NCBI GenBank assembly: GCA_034670405.1
Contig: JAXDDX010000046.1
Coordinates: 2,360,001-2,424,000, forward strand
DNA length: 64,000 bases
Source: Hoplostethus atlanticus
Taxonomy: Eukaryota; Chordata; Actinopteri; Trachichthyiformes; Trachichthyidae
Direction of reading: 5' to 3'
Each line of letters opens with the position of its first letter. The first letter of the stretch is position 1. Shown here piece after piece: positions 13,869 through 26,852 of the stretch. The notes under the pieces were generated by a model. It was given only the letters and a program-made list of their open reading frames with translations. It ran no database searches and had not been told where the DNA came from. The position numbers were made by a program, and so were the translations under genes.

Positions 13869-15901
13869 ATTAGAAGCAGAAAGGGAGATATGCTGATGCC
13901 AAAGTTAGATCAACTCTTCAGAGCAAGAATTGTTTCTCCTAACTTCCATTACAGCATCAGAGGCATCCACGGGGCAGGAGTCAAGGCCAGCGATGGGGAG
14001 ATATGAGGATAATATGAAGAGCCCTCACTCTCCAATGTGACCACTTTCTATCTTACCAAGGTAATAGTTCACCAAAAGGCCAAAGAAGATACGCAGACCA
14101 TGTATGGGGTTCATGTGATCAGACCCAATTATGGCAACAACCTCACTAAATAACTTGAACATGAAATGTTAACATAGTAAGTGACAAACAAGTATCCTCA
14201 ACTTCATAGTTAAGCTTCATATTAGTAGATAAGGCATAAATAAATGACATTTTCAAATGAAAATAGATTAATCTCAGTTTATATTCCACAAACCCGTTCT
14301 CCCTTTAGTTCATTTAAAAGGTGGATGTATTTATGCCTTTTGATGTTATTATCCCAATCTGCTGTCGGTGTCATATAAACACCGTATCAAGAGCACTCTG
14401 GTGTTATTTAAGTTATACACATCATCTGAATTATACCAAACTTCTTCTTTCCTCTTCCCACTGAAGTCTGTATTATTTTATATCCACAGATGGGATGGGA
14501 ACGGAAACTGTAATTAATACTCTAAAGTACATTTATGTACTGATTAGGTATAAAGTTTAATTAATAATGAAATATTAAATAATTTATAATCAGAGGATAT
14601 ACAGACCTGGTCAACTGGTAGTAAATCAGAGGGGACCAATCTAGGTGACTGTATTACGACTGTGAGGCAGTGCCAAGGTAGCCATCAATCTGCCAATAGG
14701 AATGTGGTGCAGAGATCATGAGGGAGAGGAAATGAGGATAAGGACTGGGAGGAGTACAGGAGAGGAGGCAAGAGCACTTTGGTTAAAGGGAGAGTTTAAG
14801 AAAAGAGTAAAAAGAAGACATAGAGGGGGATCAATATACAATATAATAACACATAGATATCTTTTATGAAAAGAGAAGAAAACAGAGTGGAGGATCAATA
14901 CATACATAGTGAAAAAGCATGCACTTTGCCTCACCTCTCCCAGTCACAACAGATAGCAACACACCAAGCCTTTTGTTTGGGGAAGGGTCAGAGCTGTAAG
15001 CCATCACTGTCAAAACACATACAATCACAACACTAAAGCACCATAAATATTTCAGGGCCAGTCGTCTCTTTGCGTGTTTTCCTCTGCACCTCCGTCGTGG
15101 CTGCTGACCTGCTGTCAGGGCTCTGGGGTGAAATAACCTCACTAGGATAAACAGGGCAGAGAAACAGAATAAAAGTCGCTGGCATTCAAAAAGCGATAGA
15201 AAGTCATAAAGCACAGTAGGAGGAAATTGTGTGTTCTCTGTTGAGACTACTTGTTGGACACAACCTGAAAAAGTTCAGTTATTTGTTTCTTTTCATTTTG
15301 TATGTTGGGTGCAGTGACCCGGAGTTTCTCATGCACTCTAACAAATCTTTTAGATAATGTTTTTTTAAGGTCCACTAGAGGTTCCCCTCAAATCATTCTC
15401 CCAATATGCTTCGAGCTGGAGGCACAACAGTCATAAAATGTCTGTAGCCAATTAAGTTTTCCTTGCAGGGCAATTTTACTCAAAAAGATTAAAGACAGTT
15501 ACTCTCACAAAGAGTTAAATTCATGAAGTTAATGGCTTTTATGGGCTTTCATTTTGGGCTTTCATTTTATGAAAGAACAAGGATGTGCTCATAGTTCCTC
15601 ACAATGTTCAATTGTTATGCCCTTTGATGCACATAATTAGTAGAGTTCTTCAGTCCGTTGTCCATTTTGCTGTAGAATATGGTCAGATAACTATAATAGA
15701 TAACTGAGGCTATTGAGGAAAACCCAGTCTGAGGTGGAGAGAGAGAGAGAGGAGAGGAAGCTAGAGCCAGGGAGAAAGAGTTGTTACAATAATGTCATGT
15801 TATCAGATTCGTTTACAGAGTGTCAATGTGTACCAATAAATATTTACTCAGTGGAAGAAGAGATAGTCAAGGGTCATAATGTAGGCCTGTATCATCGACT
15901 A

Positions 15902-16193
15902 ATGATTCAAGATTCAAGATTCAAGAAGTTTATTTGTCACATACACACACGAGGTGTGCAGTGAAATGCAAAAGTGGCAATGCTCAGCAGGAATGTGCAA
16001 AGGGCAAAATAACAGGTTCACACTATTTACAATAAAAAAAACAACACAATATTTACAATGTCACAGTAAGAGCTCTATATAAAAACCAACACAATATTTA
16101 CAGTAAGAGCACTTGGAAATAAGAATATAGTAAAAAAAGGGGAAATTGTATGTATGTAATATAATATAAATTATGTGTAGTCTTTACCTAAGT

Positions 16194-16226
<33 letters not shown>

Positions 16227-16793
16227 CATAAGAGGGGCAGTGTGTGTGTCTTGGTGGGGGCCCTGGTGAGGTCAGAGTTCACAGTCCTGATGGCCTGAGG
16301 AAAGAAACTCCGTCTCAGTCTCTCTGTTTTGGCAGCGTGACTACGGAGGCGCTGAAACAGTCCGTTGTTGGGGTGGATCCTTCATGATCCTGCAGGCTCT
16401 GGTTCTGCACCTCCTGGTGTATAAGTCCTGCAGGGTGGGGAGTGTAGTTCCAATAGTGCGTTCAGCTGAACGCACTACTCTCTGCAGAGCCTTCCTGTCC
16501 TGAGCGGAGCTGTTGCCAAACCAGGCAGTGATGCTTCCTGTCAGGATGCTCTCCACAGCTCCAGAGTAGAAGGACTGAAGGATCCTCCGGGAGACTTTAA
16601 ATTTCCTCAGTTGCCACACACAGTCACCAGAGTGTCTGTGTGTGTTGTCCATGTCAGATCTTCTGATGATGTGGACTCCCAGGTATTTATACCTGCTCAC
16701 CCTCTCCACAGTAGTCCCATTAATCCCCAGTGGTGAGTACGTCCTCTGTTGTTGTGTCCTCCTAAAGTCCACAATCAGCTCCTTAGAACCCAA
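15902..16793 (-). mobile_element. 5'-truncated L2-clade LINE with broken reverse-transcriptase ORF
   Basis: On the minus strand an open frame from 16793 to 16341 encodes about 150 residues matching the C-terminal part of fish L2/CR1-type ORF2. It shows a KELIVDFRR motif, then KYLGVHI, then a GAVESILTGSITAWFGNSS block and an RRCRTRACRI motif. Just after this the frame is lost near 16360: the continuation (LFQRL, then ERLRRSFFPQAIR) lies in another frame, which indicates a frameshift. The 3' end is the typical L2 tail TGACAAATAAACTTC followed by TTGAATC repeats at 15903-15925. The element lacks its 5' part (ORF1, endonuclease, RT core) and cannot move by itself. Confidence 0.9.
16197..16226. 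repeat. (GT)n tract inside the L2 3' region
   Basis: A short GT run embedded in the non-coding 3' part of the minus-strand LINE. Confidence 0.85.
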
Positions 16794-17955
16794 TCAGAAC
16801 CCTAATCCTTGACTGAAACTTGTACACTGCATACCTGCAGATTAGCCTTGGTCCTGGACTGGCCTTAATCCAATTCTAGATAACTGACCCATAATATTCT
16901 GATCAATCCGATAGGAACGTTGATAAGAAACAGTGTGCTTGCCAATATGTGATTCATGGCCTCCTCTCTCTTTATAACTACCACATGATGGAGTAGCTCC
17001 TGCTCACATACAACTCTGGCCTTCTTTATGCCTTATTAATACGCTATTGGGCAAAATATCGTAAGGCCAAAAGTTCATATCAGGTTTCAACCTTGAGATG
17101 ATTTGTAGCTGTATTGTATGTTACTGATACCTCATGTTGCAAGCCTCCGGAAATTTGTTGCAGGATGTTGGAAACAAGATTCCCATCAATAGTGTAGTGC
17201 AGATACTCCGGTGAGATGAAATCAAGCTGTGTCGGTCAGATATGAATGTACGGACAATAATTGCAGCAGATAACGGGTTCTGACTTCACAGGCGCCCGAA
17301 GAGCATCCGTTGAAATTGGAGGAAAAACAATACGAGGAAATACGGCGGAGCAAAATAAATGTTTGTGCTGCGATCTGTGTGCAGCACACCTGAGACATCT
17401 GCTTCACATGTAAACATGAAGCGGAGCAAATGGTTTTCATTTCAGTCTAATTGTAGTACAGCTTTTGGGGCTTAGCTGAGACCACATCCTGGCTCAGGCG
17501 CTCTTTGATGATGACGGATATCTTATTGAAACAATTAATCTTCAACGCAAAAAGCCTCCATACACTCAAATTACACCTGGGACTCAAACCTCTTTGAAGT
17601 TTTAATGGGGATCCCTTCAGGATCTTTTGCTCAATTTCTTGTGGCTTTCAATTATTTATTTGTGGTTTTACACTGAATTGTACTATAGTATTCTGTGTAT
17701 TTTAGATTTTGGTTGTATTTACTAACTGTGTGTGTGTGTGTGTGTGTGTGTATTGTGTACAGTAGGACATTGCTAGGTTATGGTGGTTCGAGTCTTTCTT
17801 TTCTTTGACTGAGGGATCTAGGAAAGTAAGCATTTGTACTCTACAAGAGGCTAAAATATCTTAAATCTGAATCTTTATTAACAAGATTTGTGGATTGGAC
17901 TCGACATCCCTGAAAAGCTGGTCAAGTTGCCAAATTAGTGTCCTTATCTTGAATG

Positions 17956-17959
<4 letters not shown>

Positions 17960-17991
<32 letters not shown>
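17960..17991. repeat. (GA)16 microsatellite
   Basis: A pure GA run of about 32 bases. Confidence 0.93.
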
Positions 17992-17993
<2 letters not shown>

Positions 17994-18213
17994 CCGTAGG
18001 GGAAAGCGAGAGTGATCATTTTCTCAGAGGGATGAGTGAGTTTCCTGTTATCTACTAATCTTCAATTACTCAATATCCAGAACAATTTTGGCTCCAATCA
18101 ACTGATCCAGTGGAGCAGAGTTAAGAGTTAAGAGTTAAGAGTTAAGCAAGAACAGATGAGGGCCTTCAGGGCGGACGTTGGTAACTAGTCTAGTCTTGGG
18201 AAATGGAATGAGT

Positions 18214-18214
<1 letters not shown>

Positions 18215-18264
<50 letters not shown>
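18215..18264. repeat. (TG)25 microsatellite
   Basis: A pure TG run of about 50 bases, followed by a degenerate TG tail with TC interruptions. Confidence 0.95.
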
Positions 18265-18265
<1 letters not shown>

Positions 18266-20243
18266 TGTGTGTCTGTGTGTGTTTGAGTGACTTTTAGTTA
18301 GTGAGGCACATACCGTGGAGCATTAAATCGCTATTCCATTCATAAACATGTCAAACATGTCAACAATAACAGGGGAAGGAGTCACACCTCCAGAAAACAC
18401 ACCCATGTTCCCCATCTCATGCAACTATTTTCTCTCTCTGAGCTGTTTGCCTTCGTGGCCGCTGCCTGGTGTAATAACCAAAACTGCTACCAACGCAGCA
18501 TAAATTTCAAGCCAGACCAAAACAGAACTACAGCAGGTCCTATTCAATGTATTTCTGATAGCGATATTAGAAGTAATCTGTTTCCTTCCTCTGGAGCCTA
18601 GTGGCTGGGAAATACAAAGGGGCGCATAATGAAAATTGTAATGGCTTATATAATGAAAATCTTCTCTTAATGAAATGGATGGGGGGAGTTAATGGAGTTC
18701 TAGTGTTGAGGCGGTGCTGATGATACACAGCAACCAGCACAGAAAGACCCTGCACTAGCTTTTACCGTGATAAAGAACCCAGCATCAGAGGAATTTCACC
18801 TAAAGAAGAAAGGCTCTGTGAAAAACAGATCCAAGTACAGTTTAATGTAACTATTGCTGCAGCCTGTGTTGCTTTTCTACTCAATGGCCTCTTTTTCTCA
18901 AGACTTTTAAATATTTAACACAACACAGACATGCTGCTTTAAAGTTGCAACGCAAAAAGGTCTTGAGATTCGTTCAACCGTTTGAAATAGATAGTAGCTC
19001 TGCATGGAGAGAGGCTGCAGGGGGGGGAGAAAGCTGTATTGACTTTATGGGTAAAGACTGCCCTCTCAGGGTTCATTTCATCAATTGCAGTTAACATGCC
19101 TGGCTGCCTGACCAGTAGCCCAGTCAGCTGGACAGAGATGTGAGGTGAACACACTGGCATCTACTGTAGTGACACTTCAGTATTAAATGTCTTTATTTAC
19201 TCTGATAAACTGTGTTAAAACTGTGTTAAACTGTGTCTGTCGTTGTTGATACATTGTCTCGTGGGTGTCTCGTGCAACTGTAACATGCTCTTTCGCTTCC
19301 GTGCTCTGTGATATAATTGGTTAAACTTTATTGCAACAAGTCTACAACACTCCGCCTTTCTGCTCGTACTAACGTGTTGCCCAATAGTCCAGTAGAAAGA
19401 GGGCCTTGTTGGCGGCTGAGCTGGTCACAGGACAGGACGACAGAAGACTGCCAGGGAGCTCAGGGGCTGATCTGACAGGTCTGACAAAATGGACTTTTGT
19501 TTTTAACCTAATCCTCAACTTGCTAAGTTAAAAGTACGATTTGTCTTGCTCAGTGGAGCGGCTATCTAACGTTATTTGTGCTAAGGAAACGACTCTGTTT
19601 CTGTTCTCGCTAAGTTTGCTGTCTCGTCGCGTCTGAAAATATGTGTGATAAATGTGATAAATGAGGGGGAAAAGCCGGTGAAATCTGTCTGGTTGTAGTA
19701 CGATGTAGTTTGTTTTCTGACCTCTGTGGAGTACGTACCTCCTCTTCTGGGGTAAAGTTCATCAATCAGAGTCCGTCGAGAAGAAAGTGGTTGAAAGGAC
19801 AGAGGGAAGTACGCCCTCTGGAGCCCGGTGCCAAGAGGCAATAGAGACAGGAATGAAAGCTGATTCAATTTACAGCGGATTTTTCACATTCTTACATTTG
19901 CTCTTGTCAGTAGGCTGCTTCGGTTAACTCTTGATTTTGCTCCATGTTGCGCTGACTCACCAGACATTGGATATCAGTCAAACAAATGAGAACTGAATAT
20001 TGTGTACTGGACCTGTTTTTGATGTGTTACTGTGCTAAGATGATGGGCAGCTGTGACTGAATGTGTTTTCTGGCTCAAAAGGATCTCAAATTAAATCTTC
20101 ATGACGATTACATATTTAAGAACAAGAGGTCCCCCTTGGCAGATTCATCCAGAGAGAGGATTACACGGTTTTGATTCACACATCTGTCTTTTTTTTGTCC
20201 ACATTACTTAATAATAGCCTCTTTCTTTCTCTCTTTCTTTCAG

Positions 20244-20330
20244 ATCAAAGTGAGCAGTAGGCTTTTCTGTAACCCACTGAGCAGTGACCGCTCACCTCCT
20301 TCAGCTCTGACGCCGCGCCCTCACTAGAAG
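20244..20330 (+). other. possible untranslated exon of plin3
   Basis: A strong polypyrimidine tract and CAG acceptor end at 20243. The following 87 bases end at AGAAG|GCAAGT, which resembles a GC-AG type donor. It contains stop codons in all frames and would be non-coding. It lies upstream of and on the same strand as plin3. This is a guess from splice signals only. Confidence 0.22.
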
Positions 20331-21502
20331 GCAAGTGTTTCAACAGTTTCCTGGCGTTACACCAAAGGCTCATCACCACCAAAGGTTGCACAGTGCCCCA
20401 GCTGGCCCAGAGGGAGTGCAGTAGCTCTTTCTCAGTGTAAAGGGGATAAAGTTGGTGTGGCTCAACAGTGGCTTGTCAGTGGAATGAATTTTCCCAAAAC
20501 TGCGTCACAGCTTAGTTTGTGTTGCACTATAGCTTTACCCATAACTGTATTGTAACATCACAGAAAATGAGCTTGGTGTTATCTGTGTTGTCAGGGAGCG
20601 TAATCTCAGACTTTGCTCTGGGGTTGTAATAATGCAAGTGAAGATCTCATCAACATGTTGATTAACGAATCTCTCCCGACAAATTACAATTTGCGATCAT
20701 GCAGAGCCATGCGACACAGCCTTAAACATCAAAACATCATATTTCTTTCCCCTGTCATCTAAAAGGATGAATTAAATCCTGTTTTTAAAAAAAAGAATAG
20801 TTCAGTTTACTGTTTCTAGATGGATGTAGATGGCTTCAGTAGAGTTTGTTTCGCAGAGCAGGACTGAGGTTCCAGTCACAAGAACAGCATCAACAGGCGA
20901 TATGAGGTCCATCTCCTCGGGACCTTGTTCCATGTGTTCCTCAGCAGTCACACTCCTGCTGTTAGACGGGTCTGTAGCCTTATCAGCGGGTGACAGCTGG
21001 TGGGCCACACTCCACATATCCGGCATCTCCAGCAGTATAATCACATGGGTCATGTTTTTCTTGGACTCATTGGCCTTGTACATCAGGTCACGCGTGTAAA
21101 ACGCTGGTTTACATTACTCCAGTACAGACAGGTGGGGTGTGGTAGAGCTGTGATCCACTTCTCTCTCTCTCTGCCATCTGGCAGAATATAGAGAGATGCC
21201 ATCCACATGTTGTGAGTGCCAGACGGAAAAGGCAAATATCCTGCTGCAGGTTGACTATTCCCACAAGGATGATCCCATTCTGGGGTGCCATGCTTCCTGC
21301 TCTGCCAGGCTCTTGAGCAGGGGGTGGGGGACCCTTCTTGTTTTAATGTGTTAAGTTCAGCCTAGGGTGGATCTGAAAATTGTCTCAATTGACAATTTCT
21401 CATCATTATTTCAAGACAAATAGAAATCGAGAAAGAAATTGGACTGTTGATTGAATTCATTTGGGCTATATTTTAGCCTATTCTATCCAGTTAAGGATTA
21501 AG

Positions 21503-21626
21503 CCTAGTTTTCATTTAAAGCAATACTTCACTGCACTAATGCAATAGGCCTAGTTTTCATTTAAGGCAATATTTCACTGTGGTATTGCTTTAGCCCTAGT
21601 TTTCATTTCAAGCAATATTTCACTTT
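21503..21626. repeat. tandem repeat, about 2.7 units of 46 bp
   Basis: The phrase CCTAGTTTTCATTT starts at 21503, 21549 and 21595, exactly 46 bases apart. Each copy is followed by a diverged CAATA(C/T)TTCACT segment. Units differ by a few substitutions, so this is an old local duplication. Confidence 0.85.
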
Positions 21627-22709
21627 GTCAGAAAATATCACATTTTGCATGCATGCCTTCCTATAAGCTTGTGAACAATCAATCTCTGGCATTAGTTGCC
21701 TGGAGGGTCCACAGTTAGTCCACAGTATTCATGGATTTTTTCTTCCTTTTTTTCCTGGCCAATTTAAGACCTTAAGATCTCCATAATTCATCCTCATAAT
21801 TTGGAAGGAACCAATATTGGTGGTTGATTGTTCATGAATCCATATGGAAGGTTAAGTACACTTACTAAAAAGTGAAATTATGTTTTTTTTAAAACAGTGA
21901 GAAGGAAGGAATAGACAAGGCACATTTGTATCTCACTTTCTTTGATGGAACTTCCAACATCTTACTCGGGTGGTCACCTCAAATGATCTTTGACAGCAGA
22001 ATTCAAGTCTTGTGTCTCTTTGCTGGGTGTTGCCACGAAAACTTTAAAATCAGTTCTGACAGTTATTGACAACGTGCTCACATTCTGTCGTTTTTCTCAT
22101 TTAAATTGTTCTGTAATAATGATGTGATTTGTTAAGAACAATAGATCAACAATTCTCAGTGGTGCCCAGTTTGAATAGTCAGTTGTGATATCAGTTAGAA
22201 TTAAAGTGGAAAATCTTTAATAATCACCATAAATAAATAACTCCTACATGCTTGTCTTATACCTTGATCTACATTTATACAACAACAGTGGCATTATTTG
22301 TCCCTCTTTTCATGAACAAATTCTATATTTTTCCCAGTCTCTGAAGCTATACTTTATTTCAGTAGTCTAATTTAAGTATTGCACCTGTGGGATATAAGCA
22401 AGAAAAACCAAATATCCATCATACTTCATTTTAAAATTTAAAGTTCCATTTTTGACATAGTCTAGCAACTTGAATTGTAGGCTAGGTTGCACCATTTTAT
22501 CAAGTGCAGTTTCATCCTTATTGCATCACACTGTAAATGAAATGAACGTGGTTGAGTTGTCTTTCTGTCTATATAAAATTCCAACTTCACAAGAAGGAAG
22601 GAGGACAGAAAGATCTGTTCCATCATGGTAACCATGTAATGCAAGGTGAATCTCTCTCTTCTGACACTCTATGTTCTGTATATGTCAGAGATTGAATCCA
22701 GCAGGCACA

Positions 22710-25346
22710 ATGGCAGACAGTGGGAAGACTAACGAGGCTGGAGCTGCAGCAGCACAGCCAGCTAATGAAGACCAACAGGTGAGGAGCACTGTGACCCAAA
22801 ATGATATCTGTTACAAAACTGGAGCATATTCTGCACCAATTTGACCCTCAGATTTTCTTTAGTTTCATAGGTTACTGAGTTATTGTGGGGAATTGATCAT
22901 TATCCCAAACAGAGTACTCAAAATCAACAAGGAGAAGAACTTAATATATACATGACAGTATTTCAGAATTGTGATGTATTGTCAATAACAGTAAAGGTTG
23001 TTTCTTCCAAGAATGTTATGTCCAGAGTAAGCAACCTGCCTCTAGTCAGTTCAGCTTGTGGCGTGGTGTCCAGCGCCTACAGTAGCACCAAGGACAGCGT
23101 GCCCTTGCTGAAGGGGGTGATGGATGCTGCAGAGAGTGGGGTCCGAACCTTGGGAGCAGTTGCCACCACAGGGTCCAAGCCCCTCATGGATATGCTGGAG
23201 CCACAGAGTAGGTTCTACTCACTGTCCAAAATCAGCGAGACATAATATACTATACAAGAATATACTTACTTAATATACTTAGAAGAATATACTTACTGAA
23301 TATACTTAGAAGAATATACTTACTTTCAGTTGCTATACAAGAATATAGCAAACTCATTGTACATCACAGACGTGAGACTGATCCATTTGTTAGCCCAGGG
23401 CTGGAATACAATAAATAAATAAATACAAATAAAAAGTGAGATTTCTTCTTGAGAATTACCAGGAACAGAATTTAGCAATCTTTTACTATAACTGTCCTCA
23501 TTCATTTTAATCTTTAAACCACTGAGTTGTCTCAATTTCCACAATTAAGATTCCTGTCACTATCAAAACAGTCGTAATGATTTTACCCTTTGCTCAGTCT
23601 AGTCTGGTATAATCTGATACCTCTGAAGTTTCAAGAACATTTCTGTTGTGCTCTTACTTCAGTTGCTGTGGTAAATGACTATGCCCTGATGGGATTGAAC
23701 AAGATGGAGGAGAAGCTGCCCATCCTTCACCAGCCAGCAGACAAGGTCAGACAGAGTCATACATATCTATCTGTAAGCTTATGCTGTATTAGACATAATA
23801 ATGTGATAGTGTGATAACATGTATCAATCACTTATTAGCATCTCAAATGACATTTATGTTGTTGTCATGGTAACAGCTATGTAAAATGACTTTTTATAGG
23901 AGATGAAATATAGCAAAATAATACCACCTACTGCTTTTCAAGTGTGGCACATTACCTCCTCTTTCTTCCTCAGCTGGTGTCGGACACAGTGGACATGGTG
24001 TGCCAGTCGGTGGCGGGGGCCAAAGATGCCATGACTGGGGCTGTGATGGGAGCTGTGATGGGTGGTGTCGAGCTGACCCGGGCAGCAGTCAGCGGAGGCA
24101 TCAGCACCGTCCTGGGGACCCGGGTGGGCCAGATGGTCAGCAGTGGGATGGGCCTGGCCCTCAGCCGGTCTGAGAACTGGATTGATCAGAACCTACCGCT
24201 CAGTGAGAGGGAGCTGGGTCAGTAGCAGTCAATCAGTTTAGACTGATTTTAAATACTAGCAGTGCAAAAACATTGGGACAGTTGTGTGTTTGATTCTTTT
24301 TACTCTATTCTTTTTAATCTCTAATCAAAAGGTTAATATGAAGGAGAATATTAGTATGCTTTAGGTAAATGGCAGTGGCATCCCTTCCGATTTCAATTAA
24401 GCATGAATATTGGTACAGTTTTGCTTAAAGGAGGGAAATTAAGAAATCTAAGCTCAATAATTAGCCTCATATCCCTTACATACCCCCTAGCTTCACTTTA
24501 TATGAAGGGAAGCGTCCAAATATTAAATGACATGACTTTAATTTACTTAAAGTTAATTCATCCCAGTAATTAATGCTGACTGATATCTGCCGTCTCTCTA
24601 CCATATTTCAAGATAAAAGCACATTTACTATGAGAATCAATAGCTGACAGTGTGTACTTGACACGTTGATGTTTTGATCAAATATGCAGTACATTGCAAA
24701 GAACAAATTCGATACTGTCCAAATACATTTGCCTGTATGTAGTTTTTAATGATTACACAGGTAGGTCAAGATGGGGGTGATCATGATCATGAACATAGAA
24801 ATGTTTAATTCTATCAATTGAACACATGAATGGTTGATGCTATTCATAGCTGAGCGAGGCAGGACATTCCAGTGAACTCTCCATCTGTTAACTTGGCCCA
24901 TGAACCCACTAGGATTTCCAGCACTCACAGCTTTGACACCTGCCACTATGTTTTCAGGTCAACCCGCCATCCTTCATAGCAATAATACCTGACGGGGCAT
25001 TCTCTCTACTCTGATTATGGATATGACAAAGATGCAATATCAGTGCCATAATCATAGTAAAGAACATCCTGAAGAATATTATGGATTTATACAATGGTTA
25101 TGAATGCATGTGTACTGGTTGAAAGGTTTTCGTATACGTAGTGCACATACATTAAAAGAGAGCAAAAACGTTTTCCAACTACTTCCCTTTTTCCAAAAGA
25201 GTTGACATAGCAACCAATGAAGCACAGTTTTATTGTATGTATAACATACAGTACAATCACAATTGGAATGATTTACCTGGAACATATTCAACCCTGAATT
25301 TTCCTGAATGTTCACACTCAAATCTTTATATCTAAATATATATAAC

Positions 25347-25381
<35 letters not shown>

Positions 25382-26852
25382 ACCCGTTACTTAAATATAT
25401 ATATTCCTTAGATTGTGACTCTATGAAACTAATACTATTGAAATTATGGTTAAAAAGAAGTGATATGTCCTTTCTCTTTCAGCTGCTCTGGCTGAGCCGG
25501 CCACAAGTGAGGTGGTTGCCGCATCGTCCAGCCCCAGCTACTTTGTACGTCTGGGTAAACTCTCTGCCAAGGTACAGGAGAGAGCCCTAGAGCAGTCCCT
25601 GGTCCGGGCACAGCATGCCAGGGATGCTAGCTATTCTGCAATGGCTGAGATTACCAGTACTCTGGACCTGGTGGAGAGAGCCCGCACCACTGTGGGTATT
25701 GCCAGTAACCAGATAGGAGGAGCCTCAGAGCAGCTGCTCCAGCGCTTTCAAGAGTGGAAGAAGGGACAGGATGGAGATGGACAGACTGAGATGGCTACTA
25801 AAGATGCTAAAGATGAGGTCAGCACTAGAGCTAAGGGAGTTCATTAACTTTCACATCAGAGATTCTAACTGCATTTCACAGTGTTCAAAGATATACAGTA
25901 TATAAGCATAAAAACACTTTACTTCAAGTTAACTTTCACTTAGAATTACGCTTGAATGGATGAAAAAAATCACAGCATTTGTCTGTCAGGGAACAAGACC
26001 GAAATGTTTTCATCACACGTTCATTCATCAGTCATTTATATTGTCCATTTCCATCTTCTGTTCACTGCAGCTGGAATGGCGGGCCCTCTCCATGGTGCGT
26101 GGCCTCAGTGACCAGCTGCAGTCAGCGTGCTCTAGTGTGGTGTCCAGTGCCCAGGGTCTGCCAAGTGCGGTCCAGGACCAGCTGGCCAGTGCCAGGCGAT
26201 CAGCTGAAGAACTGCACTCCTCCCTGAAGAACACCAGCACCCTCACACCCCTCCTCCTGGAGCAGAGCCGCCACCACCTGACCAAAGTACTACTTGCACC
26301 AAGCTGTCCTTACCTCGAGCTTGCCTTGTTCTTTCACCTTTTTTTTCCACAGCTAGAATCACGTAACACAAACATACTATATCATCACCTTTACATTGAT
26401 AATAAATAATTTGTAAATAATGCCCCTAGAGAGTCACTGGACAATTGGGTATTATAAAGGGAATACGATATATACTGTACACACACAAAACCCATCCATT
26501 CCCAGGGGGATCTCCTCGTTCACATGTATTTATGAATGTAGGGCACACTAGCTATTTTGCATTTAGTACACGTACTATGTACACATGCAACCTCAATATT
26601 TCAAACACCTCACAATAGCATATGATTTGAAATGAGGGTATTTGTGTTGTGATGATGGTCATGATCATGATAAAGTTATTGCATTTAAAAATAATATCTT
26701 CCTGTTCCCAGGTGAAACTGTCTGTGGACGGTGTCATGGAGTATCTGCTGAACAACACTCCACTCAATTGGCTGGTGGGGCCCTTTGCCCCACATATCAG
26801 TGAGAAAGGAGAGGGAGAGCAGGCGATGGAGAGCGCTGGCCCACAGAAATAG
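22710..26852 (+). CDS. plin3: perilipin 3 (TIP47-like lipid-droplet coat protein)
   Basis: Perilipins coat lipid droplets. PLIN3 is the widely expressed, exchangeable member that moves from cytosol to nascent droplets. Seven coding exons join without a break: 22710-22778, 22997-23207, 23663-23745, 23974-24217, 25483-25817, 26071-26286 and 26712-26852, giving 432 residues (human PLIN3 has 434). The PAT domain covers about residues 28-115 (SRVSNLPLVSS, then EPQIAVVNDYA across an exon junction, then EEKLPILHQPADK). A short 11-mer-like amphipathic region follows (about 122-175). The C-terminal four-helix bundle starts at SYFVRLGKLS and ends with NTPLNWLVGPFAPHISEK. That ending, GVRTLGAV and SENWIDQNLPL favour PLIN3 over PLIN2. 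The start follows a splice acceptor; the promoter is unresolved. Confidence 0.9.
23258..23330. repeat. short tandem repeat, about 27-bp unit
   Basis: Three imperfect copies of a GAATATACTTACT unit start at about 23258, 23284 and 23312 in the second plin3 coding intron. AT-rich, with no sign of function. Confidence 0.75.

Larger units (their letters stand above)
10750..15900. other. intergenic stretch without recognisable genes
   Basis: No exon on either strand could be tied to a protein family. The region is fairly AT-rich and unique in appearance. It contains a long imperfect hairpin near 11.7 kb and a (TG)n tract at about 13836-13865. Open frames are short and show no recognisable domains. 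Confidence 0.55.
16800..22700. other. region upstream of the plin3 coding sequence; no supported coding exon
   Basis: No exon here could be assigned to a protein family. The region must contain the plin3 promoter and untranslated first exon or exons, because the plin3 start-codon exon begins at a splice acceptor. CpG-containing sequence with a CTAACGTTA motif at about 19.3-19.9 kb and a possible small exon at 20244-20330 are candidates. Other content is a TG tract near 17.73 kb, (GA)n at 17960-17991, (TG)25 at 18215-18264, a GAGTTAA heptamer repeat near 18120-18145, an unrecognised minus-strand open frame near 20.8-21.1 kb and a 46-bp tandem repeat at 21503-21626. Confidence 0.5.

Noticed and set aside
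17775-17800. GGTTCGAGTC, resembling a tRNA B box
   Set aside because: No matching A box or cloverleaf around it. No tRNA gene was found anywhere in the window.
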